DNA from: Nitrospira sp.
GTDB lineage: Bacteria; Nitrospirota; Nitrospiria; Nitrospirales; Nitrospiraceae
Assembly (NCBI GenBank): GCA_015904055.1
Contig: JABMDE010000011.1
Span: 64,450 to 72,244, forward strand
Length of the DNA stretch: 7,795 bases
Direction: 5' to 3'
Positions 1 to 6,277 of this stretch are shown here, piece by piece. How positions within the stretch are numbered: position 1 is the first letter of the stretch; every line of letters begins with the position of its first letter. The position numbers and the translations under genes were made by a program. Below the pieces are notes generated by a model. It did not search any database and was not told the DNA's origin. It was given only the letters and a program-made list of their open reading frames with translations.

Positions 1-1049
1 AGGGCATGGACATATTCGTGGCGCAACACCGAGGTCAACCATTTCGTGTCCGTCGTCGCTCCTTGGGTAGGCAGTTGGATGCGCCCCAACGTCGGGTCGA
101 ACAGACCATCGGCCCAAGCCGGGCTTCCGGTCGCACCTTGAAACGAATCTCTCGTGTGGAGCACGACCACGATGGGTTTTGACGGGAAGTGTCCGAACTT
201 CTGTCCGATCTCTCGATAGGCGTCCTCAAGTATCTCCAGCACGGCGGTCCAAGTGCCGTGATCCTCGGCCCCGTCGAATTTCACCATAAAATGTGCGCTC
301 GCTTTTGCCGTCATGCGAGATTCGACGGATTCTATATGCTGAACCTTGGCGGTGACGGCGGCCAGATACGATCGCAGCGCGGGATCGCGCGACACACGAT
401 CAGCAGCCTGGGCCAGGTGTTTCACGGCTTCCGACGATTGATTCTGCTCATGCAGCAGCTCGGCCATCGCCAGGTGCGGAAATGGTTCCTCCGGGGCGAG
501 CCGAATCAATTGTTCCAGAAGATCTCGATTCAGGGCAGGATCCCGTTGTTCCCAGTAAGCATGGGCCAGATTCAGGAGGATGACCGGGTTCGAGCTATCG
601 AGCGCCGCCGCTTTCTTGAACGCCTTCACTGAGAGCTGTGTGCCGTGGAGTGTTTCTTGTTCAAACCCGAGGTTGTTCCAGAGCACCGCCACAAATGGTT
701 TGGTTGTGGCGTCCGAGATCACGCTTTGGGAAAGGGCCATGAGTTTGGTTTCTGCGAGCGGTAAATTGTGTTTTTCAATGTCATCGCGGATCGCGATCAG
801 CAGGGCCTCATGAGGAGAGGCGGGTATGGCAGGATGATCGAGGACACGGACCTGCGCGGTGTGTATTTCACGGGAGCTTGCGGCAGGGGGTGGCGGCGGC
901 GCGACTGGTTCGATTGTATTGCCGATGGCCGAAGCTGTGGAGGCAAGCTGGGTAGCGGCGGGTGTTTTGAGAAATAGGTTATATCCCACGACCAGCGCGA
1001 GCGCCAGCGCCATGGGTATCAGAATATGCGTAATGTTGCGGCGATACAT
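1..1049 (-). CDS. Membrane-anchored TPR protein with peptidase-MA-like HExxH domain (3' end outside window)
   Basis: The reverse strand from 1049 to the window edge is one open frame of 349 complete codons, missing its C-terminus. Residues 9-27 are a hydrophobic N-terminal segment (signal anchor or signal peptide), followed by a Pro-rich linker with five prolines at 51-55. Residues about 118-235 are helical with TPR-like spacing (for example AFKKAAALDSSNPVILLNLA at 143-162). Residues about 250-349 end in HEYVHA, with H344, E345 and H348 forming a zinc-peptidase HExxH motif, as in the gluzincin/peptidase-MA family. Family knowledge suggests a periplasmic or membrane-associated metalloprotease whose TPRs bind partners; the substrate is unknown. 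ATG at 1049 is chosen because it directly precedes the hydrophobic segment and follows a promoter; ATG at 1063 is in another frame. No Shine-Dalgarno is visible. The gene diverges from recG. Confidence 0.8.
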   Translation of the reverse strand, partial: MYRRNITHILIPMALALALVVGYNLFLKTPAATQLASTASAIGNTIEPVAPPPPPAASSREIHTAQVRVLDHPAIPASPHEALLIAIRDDIEKHNLPLAETKLMALSQSVISDATTKPFVAVLWNNLGFEQETLHGTQLSVKAFKKAAALDSSNPVILLNLAHAYWEQRDPALNRDLLEQLIRLAPEEPFPHLAMAELLHEQNQSSEAVKHLAQAADRVSRDPALRSYLAAVTAKVQHIESVESRMTAKASAHFMVKFDGAEDHGTWTAVLEILEDAYREIGQKFGHFPSKPIVVVLHTRDSFQGATGSPAWADGLFDPTLGRIQLPTQGATTDTKWLTSVLRHEYVHA

Positions 1050-1064
1050 GTTGTTTGGAACATG

Positions 1065-1092
1065 AGTGTAGCACCCTAGGCAGAACCGACAA
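1065..1092 (-). promoter_or_regulatory. Sigma-70-type promoter for the TPR/peptidase gene
   Basis: Read on the reverse strand, TTGTCG (1092-1087), a 16-base spacer and TACACT (1070-1065) form a -35/-10 pair. The -10 is preceded by TGC, an extended -10. Predicted transcription starts near 1058, leaving only about 9 bases before the ATG at 1049, and that leader has no Shine-Dalgarno. The call is by eye from consensus similarity. Confidence 0.4.
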
Positions 1093-1137
1093 AGTATTCC
1101 GGGAAAACCGGTGCGCGCAATGCCTATCTTGCTGTCG

Positions 1138-1166
1138 TTGAGCCGTGGAGAGTGCTGTGCTACGAT
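1138..1166 (+). promoter_or_regulatory. Sigma-70-type promoter for the recG-ppx pair
   Basis: TTGAGC (1138-1143), 17 bases, then TACGAT (1161-1166) with an upstream TGC (extended -10). Predicted transcription starts near 1173, three bases before ATG 1176. This would make the message nearly leaderless and exclude the in-frame GTG at 1152 as a start. It faces the divergent promoter at 1065-1092, so the two may share regulation. Confidence 0.4.
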
Positions 1167-1175
1167 TCGCCCGGT

Positions 1176-2090
1176 ATGCAGACTCCCTCCAAGTCGGCTT
1201 CAGTAAGAGCGTTTCAGGATTGGTTGGACCGCGTTGCGCGTCCCATTGAATTTGCGACTCGAGATGAATGCGCGCATTTGGGCGCGGTGAAGAATCTTGG
1301 CTCCTTCGTCGCGGAGCAGGTGTTGTCCGTCTTGGCCAACCGTGTGTATCCAAAAACTGTCGAGGCGCGGTTAGTATCCTTGCGGGACTTGTTCGTCGAT
1401 TTTCAGCGAGTGCGTCCACCTCATGAGCAACGCCGTAGATTGCACGCCGCTGTGGTGATCGTGAATGCGCTCCGCAATGTTGCGCGGGAGCTGCCGGAAT
1501 CCCCGGAACCGGACATCCTGCGAGTCGTGCCGGAGTCTCGTTCAGACGGGGCGAAGCGGGGAGGTCTTTGGAATCTTCCGATCCGTTTTGCGAAGGGCGT
1601 GGGGCCCAAGCGTGTCGGGCTATTGCAGCGGTGGAAGATCGATACAGTGGAAGATGCGCTCTGGAACCTGCCGTGGCGGTACGAAGATCGGTCGGTGATG
1701 ACACCGCTCGGCGAGCTTGTCCCCGGCATGACGACTTCGATTTGTGGAACTGTCGGAAAGTGCGAGGCCAAGCGAACAAGAAATCGACGGTTGAGTGTGC
1801 TGGATGTGGGGGTGGAGGATCAGACGGGGCGCATGCAGGCTGTGTTTTTCAACCAGCCCTACTTGGAAAAGGTGTTGGCCATCGGAACGCGCGTCATGAT
1901 GAGCGGGCGTGTCATCGCCGGGCGCCAGGGTTGGATGGTTCCGCGGATGGAGGTGGCGCAGTACGAGGTACTTGACTGGAAGCCGAGATGGACGAGATTC
2001 GGAACGAGCAATGACCGCCCCGCCTGCCCGCACGCGTCGATTAGCCGGAATCGACATCGGGACTCTGACCTGCCGGCTCCTCATCGCTGA
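1176..2090 (+). pseudogene. recG: Truncated ATP-dependent DNA helicase RecG: N-terminal wedge/OB domain only
   Basis: RecG normally reverses stalled forks and branch-migrates Holliday junctions using a wedge/OB domain fused to a two-lobed superfamily 2 helicase. Here only the N-terminal part is present. Residues about 1-140 are a helical N-terminal extension, GVGPKRVGLLQRW follows at about 147-159, then LWNLPWRYEDRS, and an OB fold at about 190-262 (SICGTVGKCEAKRTRNRRLS, then MVPRMEVAQYEVLDW). Family resemblance stops at about residue 268 (base 1979). The Walker A (GDVGSGKT-type), DEQHRFG-type and later helicase motifs are absent, so about 500 residues are missing. The remaining 36 codons to the TGA at 2090 are ppx sequence read out of frame. 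In a third frame, codons from about 1979 to TGA 2012-2014 (ending MDEIRNEQ) overlap the ppx ATG as ATGA; these may be the original recG C-terminus. ATG 1176 is preferred to GTG 1152 because the candidate -10 lies between them. It could still encode a folded, DNA-binding but motorless protein. Confidence 0.75.
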
Positions 2091-2961
2091 TCTTTCTCCA
2101 CAGGCATCTCTCAAAGAACTCCGATCTGAGCGGCGCATTCTCCGGCTAGGGGAGGGCGTCGATCACACCAAACGACTTAACGCTGCGGCTATGGATCGGG
2201 TGATCGAGTGTCTGCGGGATTGGCGAGGCCTCATCGACAGCCATCAGGTTGATGCGGCCACGGCCGTCGCGACCAGTGCCGTCCGGGATGCGGCCAATCG
2301 CGATGAATTTCTCCGTCGAGTGCAACAAGAGACAGGATTCGACGTCGAAGTCATCACGGGCGAGGAAGAAGCCCGGCGGACCTTACTTGGCATTCGCTCT
2401 GGTTTGCCCGCCGGAGTAACAGACATTATCGCGTTGGACATCGGCGGCGGCAGCACCGAGTTCATTCTGGACCGACCCGGTCAAGTGCCCATCGTCCGCT
2501 CCATCGACATTGGTGTGGTGCGTCTATGCGAGAGAGTACTGAAACATGATCCGCCGACGGCGGAAGAAATCGAGCAGGCACGGGAGTGGGTGCGACGCGA
2601 GACTCAAGCCGCAGTCGCAGAGATGGCACACTATGAAATGGCAACCTTTGTCGGTACAGCCGGCACGATTACCGCGCTTGCCGCCATGGCACAGAAACTG
2701 CCTGCCTATGAGCCGGCCCGCATCCATAACTACCGGCTGGCCCTTGCTACGGTTCAGGAGCTCGAACAGACTCTGTTGAGTCGCAAGAAGGCCGATCGTA
2801 TCGGTCTCCCGGGCCTCGAAAAGAACCGTGAAGAAGTCATCGCCGCCGGCGCCATCATCATCCGGACAATCATGGAGACGCTGGGGATGTCGAGTGTGCT
2901 GGTAAGCGATTTGGGGTTACGGGAAGGGGTGTTGATTGATTTGGCAATGGGGTTGACCTGA
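2011..2961 (+). CDS. ppx: Ppx/GppA family exopolyphosphatase / guanosine pentaphosphate phosphatase
   Basis: This complete 316-residue protein is the size of the short Ppx/GppA form. The family has an actin-like/ASKHA fold and hydrolyses terminal phosphates of polyphosphate or pppGpp in the cytosol, linking phosphate storage to the stringent response. Visible motifs in order are the first phosphate loop GIDIGTLTCRLL at 13-24, ATSAVRDAANRDEF at 87-100, GEEEA at 117-121 in the region of the family's catalytic glutamate, DIGGGSTEF at 143-151, GTAGTITALAAM at 215-226 and VSDLGLREGVL at 298-308. The first loop has LT where most relatives have NS, a mild deviation. ATG 2011 begins the family-like sequence; the frame stays open back to 1909 but that part is recG read in another frame. 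ATG overlaps a TGA (ATGA) at 2011-2014, so translation is probably coupled to recG; a GGAACGA stretch at 2001-2007 is a weak ribosome site. Whether polyphosphate or pppGpp is the substrate cannot be told from sequence. Confidence 0.92.
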   Translation: MTAPPARTRRLAGIDIGTLTCRLLIADLSPQASLKELRSERRILRLGEGVDHTKRLNAAAMDRVIECLRDWRGLIDSHQVDAATAVATSAVRDAANRDEFLRRVQQETGFDVEVITGEEEARRTLLGIRSGLPAGVTDIIALDIGGGSTEFILDRPGQVPIVRSIDIGVVRLCERVLKHDPPTAEEIEQAREWVRRETQAAVAEMAHYEMATFVGTAGTITALAAMAQKLPAYEPARIHNYRLALATVQELEQTLLSRKKADRIGLPGLEKNREEVIAAGAIIIRTIMETLGMSSVLVSDLGLREGVLIDLAMGLT

Positions 2962-2981
2962 CCTATCTACTCAATAGTTAT

Positions 2982-3040
2982 GCGGCACGAAGCGAACGTT
3001 AACGCACAAAAGCCAAAGACGGCTTGTGCCCAATTGCCGC
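2982..3040. other. Nested inverted repeats downstream of ppx (possible terminator or RNA structure)
   Basis: An inner stem pairs 3004-3014 with 3021-3029 (GCACAAAAGCC against GGCTTGTGC, two-base bulge, loop AAAGAC). An outer stem GCGGCA (2982-2987) pairs with TGCCGC (3035-3040). No run of T follows, so a classical intrinsic terminator is not supported. It lies 21 bases after the ppx stop and 137 bases before the next gene, at the left border of the low-G+C segment. I see nothing else definite in 2962-3177; a TATATT at 3115-3120 could be a -10 box but has no convincing -35. Confidence 0.35.
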
Positions 3041-3162
3041 CAGTAGAGCAACCTAAGTGTAGGCGATCGGATTGCGGAAGGCGGAAATATCCAATCTGTC
3101 CACTTTCTGGAAGGTATATTCGATTACAACGAGTGTAGGGCAAATAGGTTTAAGGGCATGGC

Positions 3163-3167
3163 GGTGA
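3163..3167 (+). promoter_or_regulatory. Ribosome binding site for the 588-residue gene
   Basis: GGTGA at 3163-3167 lies 10 bases before ATG 3178. It is a moderate match to the anti-Shine-Dalgarno consensus and supports 3178 as the start. A competing ATG at 3158 is followed by a TAG stop after only five codons. Confidence 0.35.
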
Positions 3168-3177
3168 AACGTTAGCT

Positions 3178-4944
3178 ATGAACCAAGACTGGATTCTCCA
3201 AACAAAAGAAACTCGCCGATCCTTCTCCAGTGCCACCTGGGTTCCCTTGAGGGCATCATGCACCGACGAGCGGGGTGAAGTTCGGGGCATAGGTTATGTC
3301 AGCGAATGTTTCGCATGCAGATCTGTTGCGTTCCCGCCTGAGCATCGGGAAGTCGCCGAGCGATTTGGCTGGAGTGATATTGGAGTCGGTCGAAGCGCTC
3401 AACCATGTGCTTACAAGGATGGGTACTACTCATCCATCGAGCAGTATCAACACAATGACAAAGAGCCAATCGGAGTTCACCTCGTCTTCGAGCACCCTCA
3501 ACCGGTAGTTGGCGGAATGCTATGGATATTGAATCCTGATCTGGTCGTTGCTCTTCGTCTGATAAAGGATGGAAAAGACTGGGTAAGGCCAGAAGAGAAT
3601 TTCGCTGTCGTGGCTCGTGAAATTCTTGATGACAAAGGACAGCATCGCCTGATCGAGATCAAGCGAGAGGTTCTCATTGACTATTTGGCGGCAAGGAACC
3701 TTTCACTTCGCCTCTCGTATTACCGGCAAAGAGTAGAGAATGTCAAAACACTTGAAGGCAGCGCATATGCGAATTTAGCGAATCGACAAGAACAGCGAGA
3801 CGGAGGGCGATTTGAACTTCTGATTCGTAGTTTGGAAACTGTCTATGGGGGAAGTTGGGCTTTGTCTCGGGTCTGGCGAACTGATGTTGATGAAAATGAA
3901 GATGCCCCAGTGATGGGACCAGAAAGGGATGACAACACCGACTGGGAACACTCGGAGGGGCATCAGGGTGGTTATGAAGGTGTGCGGGTAGAAGGGGAAT
4001 TTTGGCGAGACGAATGGATTGAACATCAAGGGCAGAGCGTGCGTGTTCGAGGGGATGCAGATAAGAGTCTTCCTCAATTCATCGTGGAGACTGACGGAAC
4101 GCGAATGGCGTCTGCCGATTTAGACAATGAAGACATCGGTCGATGGCTGTGGTTCCGTTCCAGCGTAGTTAACGAGCTTCTCAATCATCGCGGGTTTTCT
4201 CTGCAGTGGTATACGGCAGAAACAGGTGGTATTCGTTCCACGTCTGGGCATGTAACACACTTTGGAATTAACTCTTCGGATTTGATCACGGTATACGCCT
4301 GTGATGTTGCCCGTCTTGCCGCATGGGAGCAGCACGTTTGGGCTGCTCATAACGTCGTCCCGGAGGGGAAGGTTTCAAATGAATTGCTAGCAGCACAGGT
4401 GAAAGCTCAACCAGCATCTACACATGCTGTTGAAGAATTGTTATTCAAGAGTATGCGGATGCTTGAGAGGGAATTTCGGCAAGAGTTCAACGTTGCTCTG
4501 TTCAATCGCGACATAGATGATGTCGCAGCCATGCAACATGTATCCCGATTCGCCAGCAAGGATCAAACGTCATTGTTGAGGTTAGCGAAAGAGCTTGTTC
4601 GTGTGTTCTCGGATCGGCTTGATGTCCATGAGCTCCGCAAGCTTTCAACTCATGCAGATAAGGAAGAGCTTGGTTCAAATAAGCTGCTTCAGGATGTTTT
4701 GGCTCAGAAGGTTGGGGCTGAAAAAGCTCGACAGACCTTTGGTGCAATTGCTGGCGCATATGAGATGCGAGTAGGTGATGCACATCCGACCAGCGCCGAT
4801 ATTGGCGCTGCTTTAAAGCTTGCTGGAATTGACGAAAGTGGTTCGTTCCTGAGACAGGGTGAACAACTCATTTTCAATTTTGGACAATCAGTTTGGTGGA
4901 TAGGGAAATTGCTTTTTGGGCAATCGGAAACGCAAGGCAGCTAG
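3178..4944 (+). CDS. Large hypothetical protein, possible HEPN-like defence protein
   Basis: I do not recognise this 588-residue protein. It appears soluble, with no signal peptide; only the C-terminal stretch around WWIGKLLF is hydrophobic. The N-terminal half is mixed alpha/beta with a conserved-looking block (REVLIDYLAARNLSLRLSYY). Residues about 240-300 are acidic and Gly-rich, like a linker. The region after about 415 is strongly helical and Leu-rich, and contains AYEMRVGDAHP with R531 and H536. That R-x4-H spacing and helical setting match the catalytic motif of HEPN ribonucleases, which are common in abortive-infection and toxin systems; the assignment is inference from one short motif. 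Two 60-base samples (4441-4500, 4621-4680) are 45 percent G+C, against 63 percent for a ppx sample (2401-2460), so recent acquisition is likely. It stands alone, with no partner gene on either side. Confidence 0.75.
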   Translation: MNQDWILQTKETRRSFSSATWVPLRASCTDERGEVRGIGYVSECFACRSVAFPPEHREVAERFGWSDIGVGRSAQPCAYKDGYYSSIEQYQHNDKEPIGVHLVFEHPQPVVGGMLWILNPDLVVALRLIKDGKDWVRPEENFAVVAREILDDKGQHRLIEIKREVLIDYLAARNLSLRLSYYRQRVENVKTLEGSAYANLANRQEQRDGGRFELLIRSLETVYGGSWALSRVWRTDVDENEDAPVMGPERDDNTDWEHSEGHQGGYEGVRVEGEFWRDEWIEHQGQSVRVRGDADKSLPQFIVETDGTRMASADLDNEDIGRWLWFRSSVVNELLNHRGFSLQWYTAETGGIRSTSGHVTHFGINSSDLITVYACDVARLAAWEQHVWAAHNVVPEGKVSNELLAAQVKAQPASTHAVEELLFKSMRMLEREFRQEFNVALFNRDIDDVAAMQHVSRFASKDQTSLLRLAKELVRVFSDRLDVHELRKLSTHADKEELGSNKLLQDVLAQKVGAEKARQTFGAIAGAYEMRVGDAHPTSADIGAALKLAGIDESGSFLRQGEQLIFNFGQSVWWIGKLLFGQSETQGS

Positions 4945-4987
4945 ACGGTACACCGCGGGAACCACAGCGAGGTCTATGAGTTTTAGG

Positions 4988-5050
4988 GGGACATTCTGGG
5001 TTTCCTGGCCTGCGAGGTGAGCAACGCCCGCAAGGAATTCAGATTGTCCC
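4988..5050. repeat. Imperfect inverted repeat, possible REP/MITE-like remnant
   Basis: The arms 4988-5008 and 5031-5050 are imperfect inverted repeats: GGGACATTCT pairs with AGATTGTCCC at 9 of 10 positions, and the match continues inwards through TTCCT/AGGAA with a small bulge. The loop is about 22 bases. Ends of the GGGACA/TGTCCC type occur around IS200/RAYT-like transposable elements, but no transposase is present, so this could equally be a simple palindromic repeat. Confidence 0.4.
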
Positions 5051-5121
5051 TTTTCTCTTCTCCTCATGAGGGTAGCCTGGGTGGTTCCGTACTGCGCGCC
5101 TTTTCTCACCCGCCCAACCCT

Positions 5122-5141
5122 TGGCGCGCCGAGACGCGCCA
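5122..5141. other. Perfect GC-rich hairpin
   Basis: TGGCGCG (5122-5128) and CGCGCCA (5135-5141) form a perfect 7-base-pair stem around the loop CCGAGA. No T-run follows on either strand, so it is not a textbook terminator, although it could end transcripts weakly. Confidence 0.35.
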
Positions 5142-5239
5142 GTGCCCCTGACCGAGCACCGCCCTTGATTTGAGAATTTGATCATTCTTGTGTGCGCGGT
5201 CGGCGAGCACAGGGAACTATCCAGACTACTCTCAGCCTC

Positions 5240-5305
5240 TCACTTCTGCGAATACCACCGATAGCCTTTTTGCTCGGTAAACTGGGCTTTCGGCGCGCCG
5301 TCTGG
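5240..5305 (-). repeat. Methyltransferase 3'-end stub, copy A
   Basis: On the reverse strand this encodes the last 21 residues plus stop of the methyltransferase at the right edge of the window: DGAPKAQFTEQKGYRWYSQK and TGA (5242-5240). Against 7178-7243 I count 58 of 66 identical bases without gaps, and seven of the eight differences are synonymous. Similarity fades just after 5305. There is no start or methyltransferase body, so this is a fragment. Confidence 0.85.
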
Positions 5306-5332
5306 TTCGTTGGTGTGAGAATGCTGTCGAAG

Positions 5333-5361
5333 TTGCCCCTGGGTGAGGAGTCTTGTACACT
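5333..5361 (+). promoter_or_regulatory. Promoter of the nucleotidyltransferase module
   Basis: TTGCCC (5333-5338), a 17-base spacer and TACACT (5356-5361) make a sigma-70-like promoter. A start near 5368 would give a leader of about 24 bases containing AGGAG. It sits 28 bases after methyltransferase stub A, so the module carries its own promoter. Confidence 0.4.
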
Positions 5362-5378
5362 TCCTATCGTGTGCCAAT

Positions 5379-5383
5379 AGGAG
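5379..5383 (+). promoter_or_regulatory. Shine-Dalgarno deciding the start of the 65-residue gene
   Basis: AGGAG at 5379-5383 lies eight bases before ATG 5392. It selects this ATG over the in-frame TTG at 5353, which overlaps the promoter region. Confidence 0.6.
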
Positions 5384-5391
5384 TTCAGGCG

Positions 5392-5589
5392 ATGCTAGGA
5401 CATTCCGGTCAACCAGACGATGCGAAGATTGCTGCCAATTTGCGTCGTGCCATCGAGTTAACAGAACTTGGATTACGCCTGCGTAGTGCAGTGTTGCAAC
5501 AGAATGAGCCTCAGGGCGATGCCATGGTAAAAGTCATGCACGAGATTCGTTGCGCGAAAGAGCAAGCATGGCAGAAGAATCACTCTTAG
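5392..5589 (+). CDS. Small helical protein, putative antitoxin/partner of the nucleotidyltransferase
   Basis: A 65-residue protein without signal peptide or membrane segment. Its core (LRRAIELTELGLRLRSAVLQ at 18-37) predicts an amphipathic helix, followed by a second helical part rich in charged residues. The pattern (A-x-x-LxELGLxL, then about 40 residues of helix) resembles small proteins I have seen encoded just before AbiEii-type nucleotidyltransferases; that is recollection, not a search. The 3' end overlaps the next gene by 22 bases in a different frame, indicating tight translational coupling. By analogy with two-gene toxin-antitoxin modules it would be the antitoxin or a substrate adaptor. 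No DNA-binding motif is visible, so autoregulation cannot be claimed. Confidence 0.7.
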   Translation: MLGHSGQPDDAKIAANLRRAIELTELGLRLRSAVLQQNEPQGDAMVKVMHEIRCAKEQAWQKNHS

Positions 5590-6101
5590 CTCAGACCCTC
5601 TCGACGCTTATCACGAACTTCAATCGACGCGGTATTCAGTATGCGCTGGCCGGAGGTTGGGCGTACAGCGCGTTGGTTGAGCCACGAGCCACGACTGATA
5701 TCGATGTTCTTTTGTTGATGGAGCAGCCTTCCCGCGATCGGCTGCAGGAGCTACTCTCGTCCCTTTTTGATTCAATCATCGTCCATCCGGCCGCGATGGT
5801 CTTGCAGGGCATTTCGATTTGGCGATGCGTGGGCATTCTCAAAAACCAGGAAGTTGTGATTGACATCCTGTTGGCGGATTCTGAATACCTGCAGACAGCC
5901 CTGTCGCGTCGTCGCCGGATTCTGCTAGGCGATGTGCCGGTATCGATTCTGACACTGGAAGATTTGATTCTGCTCAAGATGCTGGCTGGCCGGCTCCAAG
6001 ATCAGGCCGATCTAGAGAAAATCAGACTTCGTCAGGACGAACTTCATGTCGATTGGGCGTATGTCTGGGAATGGAAAGCAAAGCTGGGTCTTGCCCAGTA
6101 A
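5568..6101 (+). CDS. Nucleotidyltransferase, AbiEii/MNT-like (putative toxin or modifying enzyme)
   Basis: This 177-residue protein has the polymerase-beta-type nucleotidyltransferase signature: GGW at 29-31, then RATTDIDVLL at 40-49 with the metal-binding pair D44 and D46, and a third acidic residue D99 in VVIDILLAD. The C-terminal pattern LEDLILLKMLAGRLQDQADL at 130-149 is typical of AbiEii/DUF6036-like enzymes. Such proteins transfer nucleotides to RNA, protein or small molecules. Several act as growth-inhibiting toxins by modifying tRNA 3' ends, others AMPylate a partner; this sequence does not decide. ATG 5568 is chosen for the weak GAAAGAG site at 5556-5562; the frame is open a few codons upstream with only TTG at 5550. 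It overlaps the preceding 65-residue gene by 22 bases and ends 6 bases before methyltransferase stub B. All key residues are intact. Confidence 0.85.
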   Translation: MAEESLLAQTLSTLITNFNRRGIQYALAGGWAYSALVEPRATTDIDVLLLMEQPSRDRLQELLSSLFDSIIVHPAAMVLQGISIWRCVGILKNQEVVIDILLADSEYLQTALSRRRRILLGDVPVSILTLEDLILLKMLAGRLQDQADLEKIRLRQDELHVDWAYVWEWKAKLGLAQ

Positions 6102-6107
6102 CCTGCC

Positions 6108-6223
6108 CTATTTCTGCGAATACCACCGATAGCCCGGTTGTTCTGTAAACTGAGCTTTCGGTGCGCCGCCGGGATTTTCCAACAACAACACTTTGAAGTC
6201 GAGGAGGCCGGACAAGCCAGGAT
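6108..6223 (-). repeat. Methyltransferase 3'-end stub, copy B
   Basis: On the reverse strand this encodes DFKVLLLENPGGAPKAQFTE and on to WYSQK with TAG (6110-6108), the C-terminus of the methyltransferase at the right edge. I count 97 of 116 identical bases against 7178-7293 with no gap. About half of the substituted codons are synonymous and the last 20 residues differ by only one amino acid (P for K). Homology fades near 6223, about 17 bases before the next promoter. It is a fragment without start codon or catalytic domain. Confidence 0.88.
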
Positions 6224-6240
6224 GCGGCCGTTCATATCCG

Positions 6241-6270
6241 TTGCTTCATTTATCAATAAACTTATATAAT
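6241..6270 (+). promoter_or_regulatory. Promoter of the HigB/HigA-like module
   Basis: TTGCTT (6241-6246), 18 bases and a perfect TATAAT (6265-6270). A start near 6277 falls directly at ATG 6278, so the message would be leaderless; the ATG at 6269 lies inside the -10 box and cannot be used from it. The palindrome TTATATAA (6262-6269) over the -10 is a possible operator for the HigA-like repressor, as toxin-antitoxin operons are usually autoregulated. Confidence 0.5.
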
Positions 6271-6277
6271 GCGTTCG

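Larger units (their letters stand above)
4945..5239. other. Gene-free spacer between the 588-residue gene and the first methyltransferase stub
   Basis: No convincing coding region is seen on either strand. A reverse-strand open frame spanning 4888-5109 overlaps the end of the 588-residue gene and resembles no family I know. Apart from the inverted repeat at 4988-5050 and a hairpin at 5122-5141, I see nothing definite. It may be a remnant of an older insertion. Confidence 0.4.

Noticed and set aside
1152..1175. GTG 1152 as recG start
   Set aside because: The candidate -10 box lies at 1161-1166, downstream of this codon, and the added residues (LCYDSPG) do not look like a RecG N-terminus.
979..1779. 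Reverse-strand open frame of 266 codons overlapping recG
   Set aside because: It is antisense to recG, which has clear family resemblance, and its product is Arg/Pro/Ser-rich with no motif, typical of a shadow frame in G+C-rich DNA.
2975..3180. Integron attC-like site suggested by GTTAGCT just before ATG 3178 and GTTATGC at 2978
   Set aside because: No matching RYYYAAC left half in the correct orientation and distance could be found, and no integrase is present.
4888..5109. Reverse-strand open frame of 73 codons
   Set aside because: It overlaps the 588-residue gene end and the inverted repeat, has no recognisable motif and no ribosome site; treated as chance.
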